This document shows positions 10,203 through 18,482 of a stretch of 64,000 bases of DNA, in pieces. A program made the position numbers and the translations under genes. The stretch spans positions 115,921-179,920 of the forward strand of contig NZ_KB905169.1 in assembly GCF_000378625.1 (NCBI RefSeq). The letters run 5' to 3'. Position 1 is the stretch's first letter. Each line of letters opens with the position of its first letter. The notes beneath the pieces were generated by a model that made no database searches, was not told where the DNA came from, and saw nothing but the letters and a program-made list of their open reading frames with translations. This DNA is from Colwellia piezophila ATCC BAA-637 (GTDB taxonomy: Bacteria > Pseudomonadota > Gammaproteobacteria > Enterobacterales > Alteromonadaceae).

Positions 10203-10379
10203 ATGGATATGTTTGGGATGATGGGGTTTATATTTGGGATGATGGGCTTTATATTTGGAATGATGGGCATGGGTGCTTCGGGTCAAGTTACTCAGCTTAA
10301 AAAGGAACATGAAGCCTTAAAGGACGAATTAAGAAAGTCCGGTATCTTGAAAGAAGAATCGGAGCCAGAGAAGGACTAG
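10203..10379 (+). CDS. 58-residue Met-rich small membrane protein
   Basis: ATG at 10203 with GGGAGAG ribosome site about 7 nt upstream, stop TAG at 10377-10379. The first 25 residues are a three-fold Phe-Gly-Met-Met-Gly repeat (hydrophobic, one membrane helix). The tail (QVTQLKKEHEALKDELRKSG) is a charged, heptad-like coiled-coil helix. It lies between a possible core-like GTTATA at 10175 and the attC-like site at 10418, so it is a candidate integron cassette gene. No function recognised. Confidence 0.65.
   Translation: MDMFGMMGFIFGMMGFIFGMMGMGASGQVTQLKKEHEALKDELRKSGILKEESEPEKD
10209..10264 (+). repeat. 21-bp in-frame tandem repeat, about 2.7 copies
   Basis: Units of the form TTTGGGATGATGGGGTTTAT repeat with period 21 inside the small Met-rich gene, encoding FGMMGFI. 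Copies differ by one or two bases. Confidence 0.7.
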
Positions 10380-10417
10380 GTTTCATCTATGCCAGAAACT
10401 GTACGAACATTATTAGC

Positions 10418-10474
10418 TATAACAAAGCAATCAAAAACGACGCAAAAAACGCGCGTTTTATTGCGTCGTTATAA
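10418..10474 (+). other. attC-like integron recombination site (short)
   Basis: Begins TATAACAAAGCAATC and ends GCGTCGTTATA, the end types seen in Vibrio-like attC sites. The interior is an almost perfect palindrome: AACGACGCAA at 10436-10445 pairs with TTGCGTCGTT at 10461-10470, with AAAACGCGCG palindrome between. It lies between the stop of the 58-residue gene and the next small gene, as expected for a cassette junction. It could alternatively be a bidirectional terminator. Confidence 0.6.
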
Positions 10475-10549
10475 GTTCCTTAATAGTGGCACTCTGAATT
10501 TCAGAATTGATACTAGTTTTAACTTTGTAAATTACAGAACGGAGTTTAT

Positions 10550-10750
10550 ATGTTATTAGGTAAAAAGTTAGGGATACTCTCTTCAATTGTAGGTATTTCA
10601 ATAAGTTTATATTTTGCTGTATCACCAGTTCTTTTTAATTTATCACCGAGTCATGATGCAGGTTTACAATCAGCAATAATTGCCACATTTGTCGGTCTAA
10701 GCTTTGCAGTGATTGGTATTATTTCAAATAACCAGCGTAAAAACACATAA
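10550..10750 (+). CDS. 66-residue hypothetical membrane protein, probable cassette gene
   Basis: ATG at 10550 with GGAG 5-6 nt upstream. Two hydrophobic segments (about residues 8-30 and 42-59) separated by a short loop (NLSPSHDAG) and ending in a polar NNQRKNT tail predict a two-helix inner-membrane protein. It sits between two attC-like sites and shares no theme with the flanking polysaccharide genes. No family recognised. Confidence 0.65.
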   Translation: MLLGKKLGILSSIVGISISLYFAVSPVLFNLSPSHDAGLQSAIIATFVGLSFAVIGIISNNQRKNT

Positions 10751-10843
10751 GGCATTAAAGCAGGACAAAAAACAGTTGGCTTTTGCTCCTGCGTCGCATA
10801 TTTTAGCCAACAATTATTTTCCTCTTAATGAAGTGTTATATGG
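10748..10843 (+). other. attC-like integron recombination site (about 95 bp)
   Basis: Directly after the stop of the 66-residue gene. The outer arms pair (GGCATTAAAG near 10751 with CTCTTAATG near 10824) and the inner arms pair (AGTTGGCT near 10774 with AGCCAACA near 10804), with ACAAAA/TTATTTT between. It ends in GTGTTATATGG, and the next gene begins right there. This two-level imperfect hairpin with a GTTA-type core is typical of attC sites of marine gammaproteobacterial cassettes. Confidence 0.7.
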
Positions 10844-11310
10844 CTCAAATTATGTCTAATGATAACGAAAAATATATCCGTGAATGTTACACTCTAGCGA
10901 GACGATCCGTAAAGAAAGGTAACCATCCTTTTGGTGCATTGCTTGTCCATGACAATAAAGTCATACTTACAGCAGAAAACACGGTATTGACAGATAATGA
11001 TAAAACTAGGCACGCCGAAACGAATTTGGTCAGTCGTGCCAACAAAGAAATTGACCCAAAGATCTTGGAGAAATGCACTCTCTATACAAGCACCGAACCT
11101 TGTATCATGTGTTGTGGCGCTATTTATTGGTCTGGAATTTCTAAAGTCGTCTTTGGCTGTTCCGCTCAAATATTGGACAAAATAGCTGGTAAAACTATTG
11201 ATATCGATAGCAAATATGTTTTCAGCCATACAGTCATTCCAGTTGAAATTGAAGGCCATATACTTGAAGCAGAAGGCAAAGAAATCCACGAAAGTTATTG
11301 GAAACAGTAA
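10840..11310 (+). CDS. Zinc-dependent nucleoside/guanine deaminase family protein
   Basis: The cytidine/deoxycytidylate deaminase fold is shown by HPFGALLV, RHAETN (zinc His and catalytic Glu) and TEPCIMCCGAIYW (two zinc Cys). The length of about 156 residues fits guanine deaminase or TadA-like nucleoside deaminases, and the C-terminal part fits guanine-deaminase-like members better. It likely deaminates a purine base or nucleoside in the cytosol. In-frame starts exist at 10828, 10840 and 10852, none with a strong ribosome site. 10840 lies in the core of the attC-like site, which fits a cassette gene. It has no link to polysaccharide use. The stop codon abuts the 70-bp tandem duplication. Confidence 0.85.
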   Translation: MAQIMSNDNEKYIRECYTLARRSVKKGNHPFGALLVHDNKVILTAENTVLTDNDKTRHAETNLVSRANKEIDPKILEKCTLYTSTEPCIMCCGAIYWSGISKVVFGCSAQILDKIAGKTIDIDSKYVFSHTVIPVEIEGHILEAEGKEIHESYWKQ

Positions 11311-11448
11311 TTCAAACTATGCCACCCATGATAATTTCAGACAACATTGTCACACTGATTAAAGGTTTTCTGGTTAAGAATTCAAACTATGCCACCCATG
11401 ATAATTTCAGACAACATTGTCACACTGATTAAAGGTTTTCTGGTTAAG
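11309..11448 (+). repeat. Perfect 70-bp tandem duplication
   Basis: The 70-bp unit at 11309-11378 is repeated exactly at 11379-11448. Each unit carries TGCCACCCATGATAA, the inverse of a motif on the other side of the transposase gene. The first copy starts on the last bases of the deaminase stop codon. 11449-11593 shows no gene. Confidence 0.9.
11315..11334 (+). repeat. Left REP-like inverted flank of the RAYT gene
   Basis: AACTATGCCACCCATGATAA here (again at 11385-11404) is the inverse of TTATCATGGGTGGCAGAGTT at 12637-12656, with one mismatch in 20. The pair brackets the transposase gene. Confidence 0.7.
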
Positions 11449-11593
11449 TAAAGTGCGTATTTATAACTCGAATAAGTGCTAACCAAGCTTTTTGTCACTC
11501 AGAACCCCCATAGGATTGAATTTAGCTTAATTTTTATTTAGCTACGCCGGAGATCTTAAGATAACATTAATTTTTCAGCTGATAATAGAAGTG

Positions 11594-12574
11594 TTATGCG
11601 CTATTCAAGCAGGCTTGAGCGTTGGCTAAGCCGTGTGCGCGTCGCAAGCCAACATGCTCAGTAAATTCAGTTAGATGCTCTGCTGTGCCTACCGCGCCTG
11701 TGAAGATACATTCAAAATCAGTGGTGAGTTTTAACCAGCTTTCATCACTGATGTGTAACCTTGCTAGGATATTTGCAGTTTCATCATTGATAGTACCCTG
11801 TTTATCATCACGCAGGATACGTCCTGTTTCATCTACAAGTGTTAAGTAATCTTGTAAGCTAAAGCGAATACCCGTTGTTTTATCTTGGTGTTCACTACCA
11901 GTAAAAGGTAATAACGTTGGTGGTTGCTCGCCTTTTATTGAGGCTTTGATGCGTAGTTGAATACTGGTGAAGTCTGACTGCTCAGGCGTAGGTGCAATGC
12001 CTGAGCGTACAGGGTTTAAATCTACATAAGCCATGCACGATAATAAAGCTCCCTCATCAAGCAACGCCTGTGATTTAAAGCGGCCTTCCCAGAAGTGTCC
12101 GGTACATTGGTCTTCTCTATTAGCTTGCCGCGCTATTGGCTCGTTCAATGCGCGCATAAACCAGCTGATATCCATTAATCTCTGTTTGTAAATGTCCGCC
12201 GTGCTTTCAACCATTGCCAGTTGGAACTTATCAAGCGCTTGTTTCTTTGTGTATTTTTGCGTTAATAATGTGCCCTTGAATAACTTATGCCAGCGTTCAA
12301 GCACCTCGTCAGTCGTCCACTTTTTCACTTGCTCTACATCTACGTGTAACACCAGATGTAAGTGATTATGCATCACGGCATGGGCACAAATATCGATAGC
12401 AAACACATGAGATAATTTAAAAATACGCTTTTCAATCCATGTGCGCCTGTGCTCAAAACTAACGCCAGTCTCCTTATCTACGCCACATAAAAACGCCTTT
12501 CGAACCGTGCGGCTGCAAATATGATAAAAAGGCGTATCGAGTAAACTAATTTGTTGTGAACGAGGCTTAGGCAT
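11594..12574 (-). CDS. REP-associated tyrosine transposase (RAYT, Y1/IS200-like)
   Basis: The start MPKPRSQQISLLDTPFYH at 12574 is the usual RAYT opening; the upstream ATG at 12595 has no better ribosome site. It carries the HUH motif MHNHLHLVLHV (about residue 63 of this start) and the RAYT-type FWEGRFKSQALLDE and YVDLNPVRSG blocks. Y1 transposases nick and join single-stranded palindromic ends; RAYTs are single-copy, domesticated relatives linked to REP repeats. It is flanked by 20-bp inverted repeats (11315, 12637), and the left one is duplicated. Related CATGGGTGGCA occurs at 47648 in the repeat field, so it may process such sequences. Confidence 0.9.
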   Translation of the reverse strand: MPKPRSQQISLLDTPFYHICSRTVRKAFLCGVDKETGVSFEHRRTWIEKRIFKLSHVFAIDICAHAVMHNHLHLVLHVDVEQVKKWTTDEVLERWHKLFKGTLLTQKYTKKQALDKFQLAMVESTADIYKQRLMDISWFMRALNEPIARQANREDQCTGHFWEGRFKSQALLDEGALLSCMAYVDLNPVRSGIAPTPEQSDFTSIQLRIKASIKGEQPPTLLPFTGSEHQDKTTGIRFSLQDYLTLVDETGRILRDDKQGTINDETANILARLHISDESWLKLTTDFECIFTGAVGTAEHLTEFTEHVGLRRAHGLANAQACLNSA

Positions 12575-12636
12575 AACAATCACCAAATTTTGCAAAGGTA
12601 AATTAAGTTTAGTTTATTGATTTATATATGTACAAG

Positions 12637-12656
12637 TTATCATGGGTGGCAGAGTT
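12637..12656 (-). repeat. Right REP-like inverted flank of the RAYT gene
   Basis: TTATCATGGGTGGCAGAGTT, inverse partner of 11315-11334 and 11385-11404. Confidence 0.7.
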
Positions 12657-12675
12657 AATTCTCTGGTTTAAGCGA

Positions 12676-13740
12676 TTATAAATAGCGTTTAAACCAGCTC
12701 ACAACTTCTTCTTTAGCTTTGACACTATTCTTCCTAAGCCCATGATTATCACCAGGATAAATAATTAATTTATGAGGATACCCCAATCGTTCAAACTCTG
12801 AGGCTAATTTAACCGAATGCTCAACATTTACACGACGGTCAGCATCTCCGTGTAATAACAGTACCGGCGCTTTAGGCAGTTTATCAACCCATTTCAACAC
12901 AGAGCGTTTATTGAGCTCTAGCTGTTTATTTTCCGCATATTTAGGAATACGTTTAAAATAAACCTTTTCCATCTCTGGTCTGATTTCCAAGCCTCGTGCT
13001 AAGTCAGAATTACCAGCCCAAGAAACCACTGCTTTAACCTTATCGCCATTTCGTCCTTTTAAGGTTAAGAACGTTTGCATACTACCTCTGCTGACTCCAA
13101 ACATGCCAATACGATGCTGATCTGCTCCTATAATATTCGGTATAATATCTAACAAGCTCGATACATCTTCTACATCAGCACCGCCAAATTCATCGTCATT
13201 ATGCTGGTTAATTTTACTCTTTAATCGATACTGACTACCAATAAACACAAACCCCTGCTCAGCGATAGGAAAATGATTTAAATAAAGATAACCAAATAGT
13301 TGGTAACCAAAAAAACCATTACCGCCCCTGTTATAAACAACAACAGGTAATTTCTCATTTTTGGCTTTGTTAGGTTTAATAACAAATCCTTGAACAGCAA
13401 CACCATCAACATCATAAATGAAAGTTCGACACGTTAAACTCTGCTTGTATTCATTAAATTTATTCTCTCCCCCATAAGTGAGGTCAATTCGCTGTGCCGC
13501 TTTTTCGATTTCACTTTCTGGTAGATTTTTTTTACGACGTTTCTCTAATAACATTTCTTTAAATGAATGATAATTTTCAAATGTCCCCCTAAAGCAATCC
13601 TTCTCTTTTGTCACTGATTGGTTAGATATAATATTATCGAGTTTCTCTTTAGAAACTTGTGTTTCTGAATATGCATTATTCACAATAAATAGCCCAATAA
13701 TTGTTACACCGAGCATCAAAAAAGAATTCAATATGTTCAT
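12676..13740 (-). CDS. Exported alpha/beta hydrolase (prolyl-oligopeptidase-like esterase)
   Basis: The start at 13740 is preferred over 13755 because AAAGGA lies 6-7 nt before it and a signal peptide follows (MNILNSFLMLGVTIIGLFIVNNAYS). The alpha/beta-hydrolase core has GMFGVSRGSMQTF (nucleophile Ser), LLLHGDADRRVNVEHS (Asp) and YPGDNHGLRK (His). It may be a peptidase or a carbohydrate esterase; context with a sulfatase and a GH50-hydrolase fusion favours de-esterification of polysaccharide. It is the last gene of a minus-strand unit, after the sulfatase at 13762. Confidence 0.85.
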   Translation of the reverse strand: MNILNSFLMLGVTIIGLFIVNNAYSETQVSKEKLDNIISNQSVTKEKDCFRGTFENYHSFKEMLLEKRRKKNLPESEIEKAAQRIDLTYGGENKFNEYKQSLTCRTFIYDVDGVAVQGFVIKPNKAKNEKLPVVVYNRGGNGFFGYQLFGYLYLNHFPIAEQGFVFIGSQYRLKSKINQHNDDEFGGADVEDVSSLLDIIPNIIGADQHRIGMFGVSRGSMQTFLTLKGRNGDKVKAVVSWAGNSDLARGLEIRPEMEKVYFKRIPKYAENKQLELNKRSVLKWVDKLPKAPVLLLHGDADRRVNVEHSVKLASEFERLGYPHKLIIYPGDNHGLRKNSVKAKEEVVSWFKRYL

Positions 13741-13761
13741 CGTTAATCCTTTCATTTATAG

Positions 13762-15234
13762 CTAGGGTTTATTCCAAACAACCTGACTCATTTTACTTTC
13801 TAAGCCTTGTATCAATTTCTTATATTTCGATTCATTAGCTAAATTATTCCATTCACCTGGATCTTGTTCTAAGTCGTACAATTCTCGGCTGCCATCAGCC
13901 ATAACCGTAAATCGGTATTTATCGGTTACAACACCATGACTTCCTTTAGCAGAAGTATGGGCGATGTTTTCCCACTCAACCTCTTCTCCATGCTTTGTAT
14001 TTTTATGAAGAAGTGGAACTAAGCTTTTACCGTGCAATTTTATGCCTTTAGGTATATCAATACCTGCCAAGTCTAGTAACGTTGGATAAATATCAATATT
14101 TTGCACTAACTCACTAATCACTGTGCCACCTTTGCTGTTTGGCGTTTTAATCATTAGTGGGCTGCGTAGGGAAATATGAAATGGTGTGTTTTTGCGCCAT
14201 AAACCATGATCTGTTAAGTGATAACCGTGATCACCCCAAACAATGATAATCGTATTGTCGTATAACCCTTCATCTTTTAATGCTTGGATCACTTTACCCA
14301 TTTGCGCATCGGCGTAAGTGGTACTCGCCATGTAACCTCGGATCAGTTTTTTAGCAGTTTTGTCATCAACACCTTCATTCCAACCATGATCGCGAGTTTT
14401 GCTTTTGTACTTTGCCATATCAAACGCTTCTTTTGCTCCTTTTGGAAAATCAGCAATAGTGCCAGCATCTTCGGGATACATGTCAAAATACTTTTTAGGT
14501 GCAACCCAAGGCATATGAGGCTTTGAAAAGCCGCTAACAATCATAAAAGGTTTAGTTTTATCGCGTTTATTCTTGATGTAATCGATGACACTTTCAGCGA
14601 CTTGCCCATCTTTTAAGAAGTTGTCCGGTGCATCAATTGAGGCGTACATGAGAGAGCCTGGCCCCGCGCCTTTATCTTTGTATATTTGTATTTGATCTGC
14701 GCGGCCACCAATCTCAACAATTCTTTTTAGAACTTTAGCTTCGCCATCTTTGGTTTTACCGCCTCCTCCAGCAATATCCCAAGATGACTTATCACCCTTG
14801 GGTACTTTTCCGTGATACAACTTGCCCTTAGTTGCTGTCCAATAGCCGTTATCTTTAAAGACTCCCGGCCAAGTATCTTGTTTAGCAATCAATTTCGGGT
14901 GTTTATTATCTTTCCAGTTATCCCCTTGTAAATCAAAGCGAACCCCAGTTAACATCGATGCTCTTGAAGGGTTACACAAAGGGTAAGTCACATAAGAGCG
15001 GTCAAATCGAACGGCCTCATTAGCAAAGGCATCCAAGTTAGGCGTAATGGGATCGGGCTCGCCATATGCACCAATCAACGGTCTTAAGTCATCAAAGGCG
15101 ATGAACAAAATGTTTGGTTTATCTTTAGGGGTAGCTAAAGGGTTTTCTCTAGCCTGATCTTCGGCATTAGCACCTAAACAAACTAATAATGTTAATAAAG
15201 CTAGTGTGGCTTTACTGTTAAACAAATACTTCAT
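13762..15234 (-). CDS. S1-family sulfatase (iduronate-2-sulfatase-like, S1_7-type)
   Basis: Signal peptide to about residue 24 (LTLLVCLGANAED). The metal-binding start PNILFIAFDDLRP is followed by the formylglycine site LCNPSRASMLTG (C87, to be converted to formylglycine) and a C-terminal WGDHGYHLTDHGLWRKN metal/substrate block. The overall pattern resembles iduronate-2-sulfatase relatives (S1_7), a group with carrageenan- and agar-active members in marine bacteria. It likely removes a sulfate ester in the periplasm. It sits between the GH50 fusion and an alpha/beta hydrolase. Confidence 0.92.
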   Translation of the reverse strand: MKYLFNSKATLALLTLLVCLGANAEDQARENPLATPKDKPNILFIAFDDLRPLIGAYGEPDPITPNLDAFANEAVRFDRSYVTYPLCNPSRASMLTGVRFDLQGDNWKDNKHPKLIAKQDTWPGVFKDNGYWTATKGKLYHGKVPKGDKSSWDIAGGGGKTKDGEAKVLKRIVEIGGRADQIQIYKDKGAGPGSLMYASIDAPDNFLKDGQVAESVIDYIKNKRDKTKPFMIVSGFSKPHMPWVAPKKYFDMYPEDAGTIADFPKGAKEAFDMAKYKSKTRDHGWNEGVDDKTAKKLIRGYMASTTYADAQMGKVIQALKDEGLYDNTIIIVWGDHGYHLTDHGLWRKNTPFHISLRSPLMIKTPNSKGGTVISELVQNIDIYPTLLDLAGIDIPKGIKLHGKSLVPLLHKNTKHGEEVEWENIAHTSAKGSHGVVTDKYRFTVMADGSRELYDLEQDPGEWNNLANESKYKKLIQGLESKMSQVVWNKP

Positions 15235-15294
15235 ACGATTCTCTTTATATTTATCATTGTTTTTATTTTTGGATAGAGCTCAACCACACAACCT

Positions 15295-18200
15295 TCACTG
15301 AATTTGTCTGTTCCGTAAGGTGATTAAAAGTAATAAACTTAAAATGGTCATGCTTCCGCCAGAGCCTTTTGTCTGTTTATCCTGTGTAGGGGGATTGTTC
15401 GGAGTAGCCTGTTTAGCGTTAACCTTGACGGTACGAGTAGCACTACCTTCATTTCCTGCAGCATCAGAAACAGTGTAGCTAATAACATAAGTATCTGGCA
15501 CTGAGCTATCAACAGAGCCCGATACTTGCAAGTTAGCTGTAATGTCACCATCAATGTCATCAAAAGCAGCTGCACCATCATCAATATAGACTTCATCTTG
15601 GTTGATAGTTATTGTGCTATTACCGGTTAAAGTGATCACTGGTGCTGTTGTATCAGCACTCAAATTGGTCTCAATAATTGCGGCTAATTCAGGGAAGTAG
15701 TATCCAGTCCAGTAAGTATTATTCCAATCGCCGTTGCTGTCTTGAAAGTCGCCCCACATGTCTTCATAAAGTGTAAATCGATGACTAATGCCCAATGCCG
15801 CATAAGCGGATTCTACAGGAACAACATTATCCGGTGCATGAGTGTCTGAAGAGCCCCACTCTGGCCCATAAACAAGGTAGGTAAGCGGTGATTTTGTCGT
15901 AACGGCATCAGTCCAAATATTACTTGGCCAAACGCCTTTGGGAAGCGCATTATACATATAGATACCAACAATGGCCGGATGCCCACTATGCGCCAGCTTC
16001 CAACTTACAATGGAGCCACGAGATCTTCCCATAATAATAGTTTTATCAGGATCCATATTCCAGGTCGCAGCATTTTCCCGTACATAGTCAAAAACAACCT
16101 GTGCATCTGCCCAACCGGTTTCAACATCTTCGTCACTTTGCAGTTTACCTACCGAGCCCCAGCTGACCACAGCATAGCCGTTATCAAGTATGGCATTAAC
16201 CACCTCTTGAGTCATACCATAAGGGCTGCCACCATTGGCATGTGCCCAGAATAGAATTCCAGACGGCTCTGCAGTGTTAGGCACAACAATATTCATCCAT
16301 TGACGCTCTTCAGGTCCGTACGATATTTCAGTAAAATCCCACTTGGCTTCATAAGTATTCATGCGAGTTTCATACAGTTGATAACCAATTTTCCTTACCG
16401 CTTCTATCGTTTCCGGATAAGGGGTGTCGGTGATATCAACGAGGCCTATTTGGTAGTTTTCACCATCACCTCGGCCTGTTATGGCTTGCGCGCGATATTG
16501 AAACCAATGGGTGCCGATGAATAATGGGTTGTTTAAGGCACTTTTTACATATTCATAGTAATGTTGAGCGCGTTCTTTTTGATTCGATACGCCTTGTAAG
16601 CCGGTGTGAAAAACGCCGCGGTCTAACGCACCAAAGTGGAATTCTGTCGCCATTAACGGTTTGCTTAAACCTTTAAGCCTTGAGGTGAAGTCTTTAAGAT
16701 TTCGATGGTAGAGGTTATAAGAAATCACATCAGCATATTTTTCAGCTGCTCTTAAAACAGTTTCATTGGTATTGCCATGAACTCGACTACCAAGGTATAA
16801 ATGATTGGGGAATATACTTTTTACGCTATCACGACAAATTCGATAATACTGTTCAACCATTTGTTGATAGAACCACTTACCATCTTCACCGATATTTTCA
16901 TGAGTTAATTCTTTTCTGTTTGCTAACAAGGCATTAAAAGAGTTAAATGTTGTTTTCCACGTCGAGTTTAATTGATTGATATCACCATATTTGGTTTTTA
17001 AATAATCGACAAAAAACAACTTGGCTGGCTGGTTTTCCTTGGCGCTGGTAATGATTTTTGCATAAGACCAGTCTTGATAAAAATGTAATTCATTATCGAC
17101 AAAAAAGCCGATATTCCATGGTGAGTCAGCATTTTCATCACGCTTTTTATCCATTAGGGCTTGCTTTATATTGTAGCCAAAATCTTTATGCCAAGGGTCG
17201 GGGAATTTTTGGTCCAACATATTGCTTTTATAATGAACGGCAACGGTAAAAGGGGTTTTATCTTCACCATTATTTTCTGGTTGTGACCAATTGCCATAGG
17301 TATTCATTCCCCAGCTTTTAAGTCGTTGATGATTGCGTTTTATCGATAGTTCTTGCCAATCATCGCCATATTTTCGGTATAAATTTGCCATGGTAAAGTC
17401 GAAACTATCATTAGCGTAAAACTCACTATAATTTCCCCATTTACTGGGTAAGTCTTTAAAATAATGGCTTCGATCTTTAATCGAGGTATTTGCGCCTTTA
17501 TGACCAACACCGGTAACGCCATGCGACCAAAATAAATAACCTTCAGGGTCAACAAACCACCACTTTCCCTCAAGTTGTTTAGTGTAAAAATAACCTGTTG
17601 CGGCTTGTTTCGGACCTGTTAGCCAACCGCCCCACTTTGAACGATTTTTAGGTGCAGGATGTGCTTTCAGATCAGCAAGCTCTTGTTGCTCTCTAGTTTG
17701 CCATTCTTTAGCATCTTGTAACTTACCTGGGTACTGTCCTTGCAGATATTGTCCATATTGATCGACAAAGGGAAATGATGTTTGCTTAGGGTAGTCAAAG
17801 AGTTGGTCATTGGTGAAAGGAATAATGTCCTTTATAAGGTATGAGCCTTTATTAGGTATGGGGTTATTTTTGTTTAATACCGCAAAGCTAATTTTATCAA
17901 TACTACTTATATCGATGCCCTTCCAGTTCGACATTACACCGTTTGGTCCAGCATTCATTTTTTTTATTAGAGGATAATTAGCTTCAAACACTTCGCTCGT
18001 TATATAGAAATACACTAATAGTTCTTTAGTTTCTCCCGGTTCAAGGTAAATTGAACTATCGGTAAATTGCCATTTTTCACTGTTTTTCGAAAAGAGTTTA
18101 ACTTCAGGCATAACTCTTTCGTCACTGGTATTTTGTAATACAACTTTTAAACCATGGTATTGAGAAAAATCCCAAGTATCAGCTTTTGCAGGAACTAAGT

Positions 18201-18396
18201 TAACCACACTGCCCTTTTCAGCTTTTAAATGAATTTCTATTTGTGAATTGCTTGTTAATTTTGCTTCAGCTTTAACACTGCTAACTTGAATGTTTTTCGC
18301 TGCTAGTAATGATTCTGCTTGCACTGAAAAAGCGGCTAATAAACAAACAATAAACAGTGATGTTATTGTAGAAAACTGACGGATAAAAACTTTCAA
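15295..18396 (-). CDS. GH50 agarase fused to alpha/beta hydrolase, Ig-like domain and GlyGly-CTERM
   Basis: Signal peptide (ITSLFIVCLLAAFSVQAE). GH50 occupies about residues 30-680, with FFVDNELHF (E436, acid/base) and ATEFHFGALDRGVF (E585, nucleophile). An alpha/beta-hydrolase domain follows (about 690-910): IIMGRSRGSIV holds S792, and the DTHAPDN segment a possible Asp. In the position where these enzymes usually carry the last His, the sequence is EDMWGDFQ (G882), so the triad may be incomplete. Residues 915-1000 form an Ig/HYR-like domain (DUF5011 type: DTTAPVITLTG). The C-terminus SGGSMTILSLLLLITLRNRQ is a GlyGly-CTERM signal, processed by rhombosortase after type II secretion in other species. 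At 1033 residues it is much longer than ordinary GH50 enzymes. Confidence 0.9.
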   Translation of the reverse strand: MKVFIRQFSTITSLFIVCLLAAFSVQAESLLAAKNIQVSSVKAEAKLTSNSQIEIHLKAEKGSVVNLVPAKADTWDFSQYHGLKVVLQNTSDERVMPEVKLFSKNSEKWQFTDSSIYLEPGETKELLVYFYITSEVFEANYPLIKKMNAGPNGVMSNWKGIDISSIDKISFAVLNKNNPIPNKGSYLIKDIIPFTNDQLFDYPKQTSFPFVDQYGQYLQGQYPGKLQDAKEWQTREQQELADLKAHPAPKNRSKWGGWLTGPKQAATGYFYTKQLEGKWWFVDPEGYLFWSHGVTGVGHKGANTSIKDRSHYFKDLPSKWGNYSEFYANDSFDFTMANLYRKYGDDWQELSIKRNHQRLKSWGMNTYGNWSQPENNGEDKTPFTVAVHYKSNMLDQKFPDPWHKDFGYNIKQALMDKKRDENADSPWNIGFFVDNELHFYQDWSYAKIITSAKENQPAKLFFVDYLKTKYGDINQLNSTWKTTFNSFNALLANRKELTHENIGEDGKWFYQQMVEQYYRICRDSVKSIFPNHLYLGSRVHGNTNETVLRAAEKYADVISYNLYHRNLKDFTSRLKGLSKPLMATEFHFGALDRGVFHTGLQGVSNQKERAQHYYEYVKSALNNPLFIGTHWFQYRAQAITGRGDGENYQIGLVDITDTPYPETIEAVRKIGYQLYETRMNTYEAKWDFTEISYGPEERQWMNIVVPNTAEPSGILFWAHANGGSPYGMTQEVVNAILDNGYAVVSWGSVGKLQSDEDVETGWADAQVVFDYVRENAATWNMDPDKTIIMGRSRGSIVSWKLAHSGHPAIVGIYMYNALPKGVWPSNIWTDAVTTKSPLTYLVYGPEWGSSDTHAPDNVVPVESAYAALGISHRFTLYEDMWGDFQDSNGDWNNTYWTGYYFPELAAIIETNLSADTTAPVITLTGNSTITINQDEVYIDDGAAAFDDIDGDITANLQVSGSVDSSVPDTYVISYTVSDAAGNEGSATRTVKVNAKQATPNNPPTQDKQTKGSGGSMTILSLLLLITLRNRQIQ

Positions 18397-18439
18397 AACG
18401 GCACTCCAGACTAATTATTCTAAATCATAATTTACAAAT

Positions 18440-18468
18440 AAAAAACGTTCTACAATGGAACGTTTTTT
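18440..18468 (-). terminator. Rho-independent terminator after the GH2 gene
   Basis: AAAAAACGTTC (18440-18450) pairs perfectly with GAACGTTTTTT (18458-18468), 7-nt loop, 15 bp beyond the GH2 stop. On the minus strand the second arm ends in a T-run. The symmetric A/T arms could work both ways. Confidence 0.8.
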
Positions 18469-18482
18469 ATGCTTTAATAAAA

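Noticed and set aside
10894..11289. Minus-strand ORF of 131 residues opposite the deaminase
   Set aside because: The plus-strand frame has clear zinc-site motifs; the antisense frame has no recognisable features.
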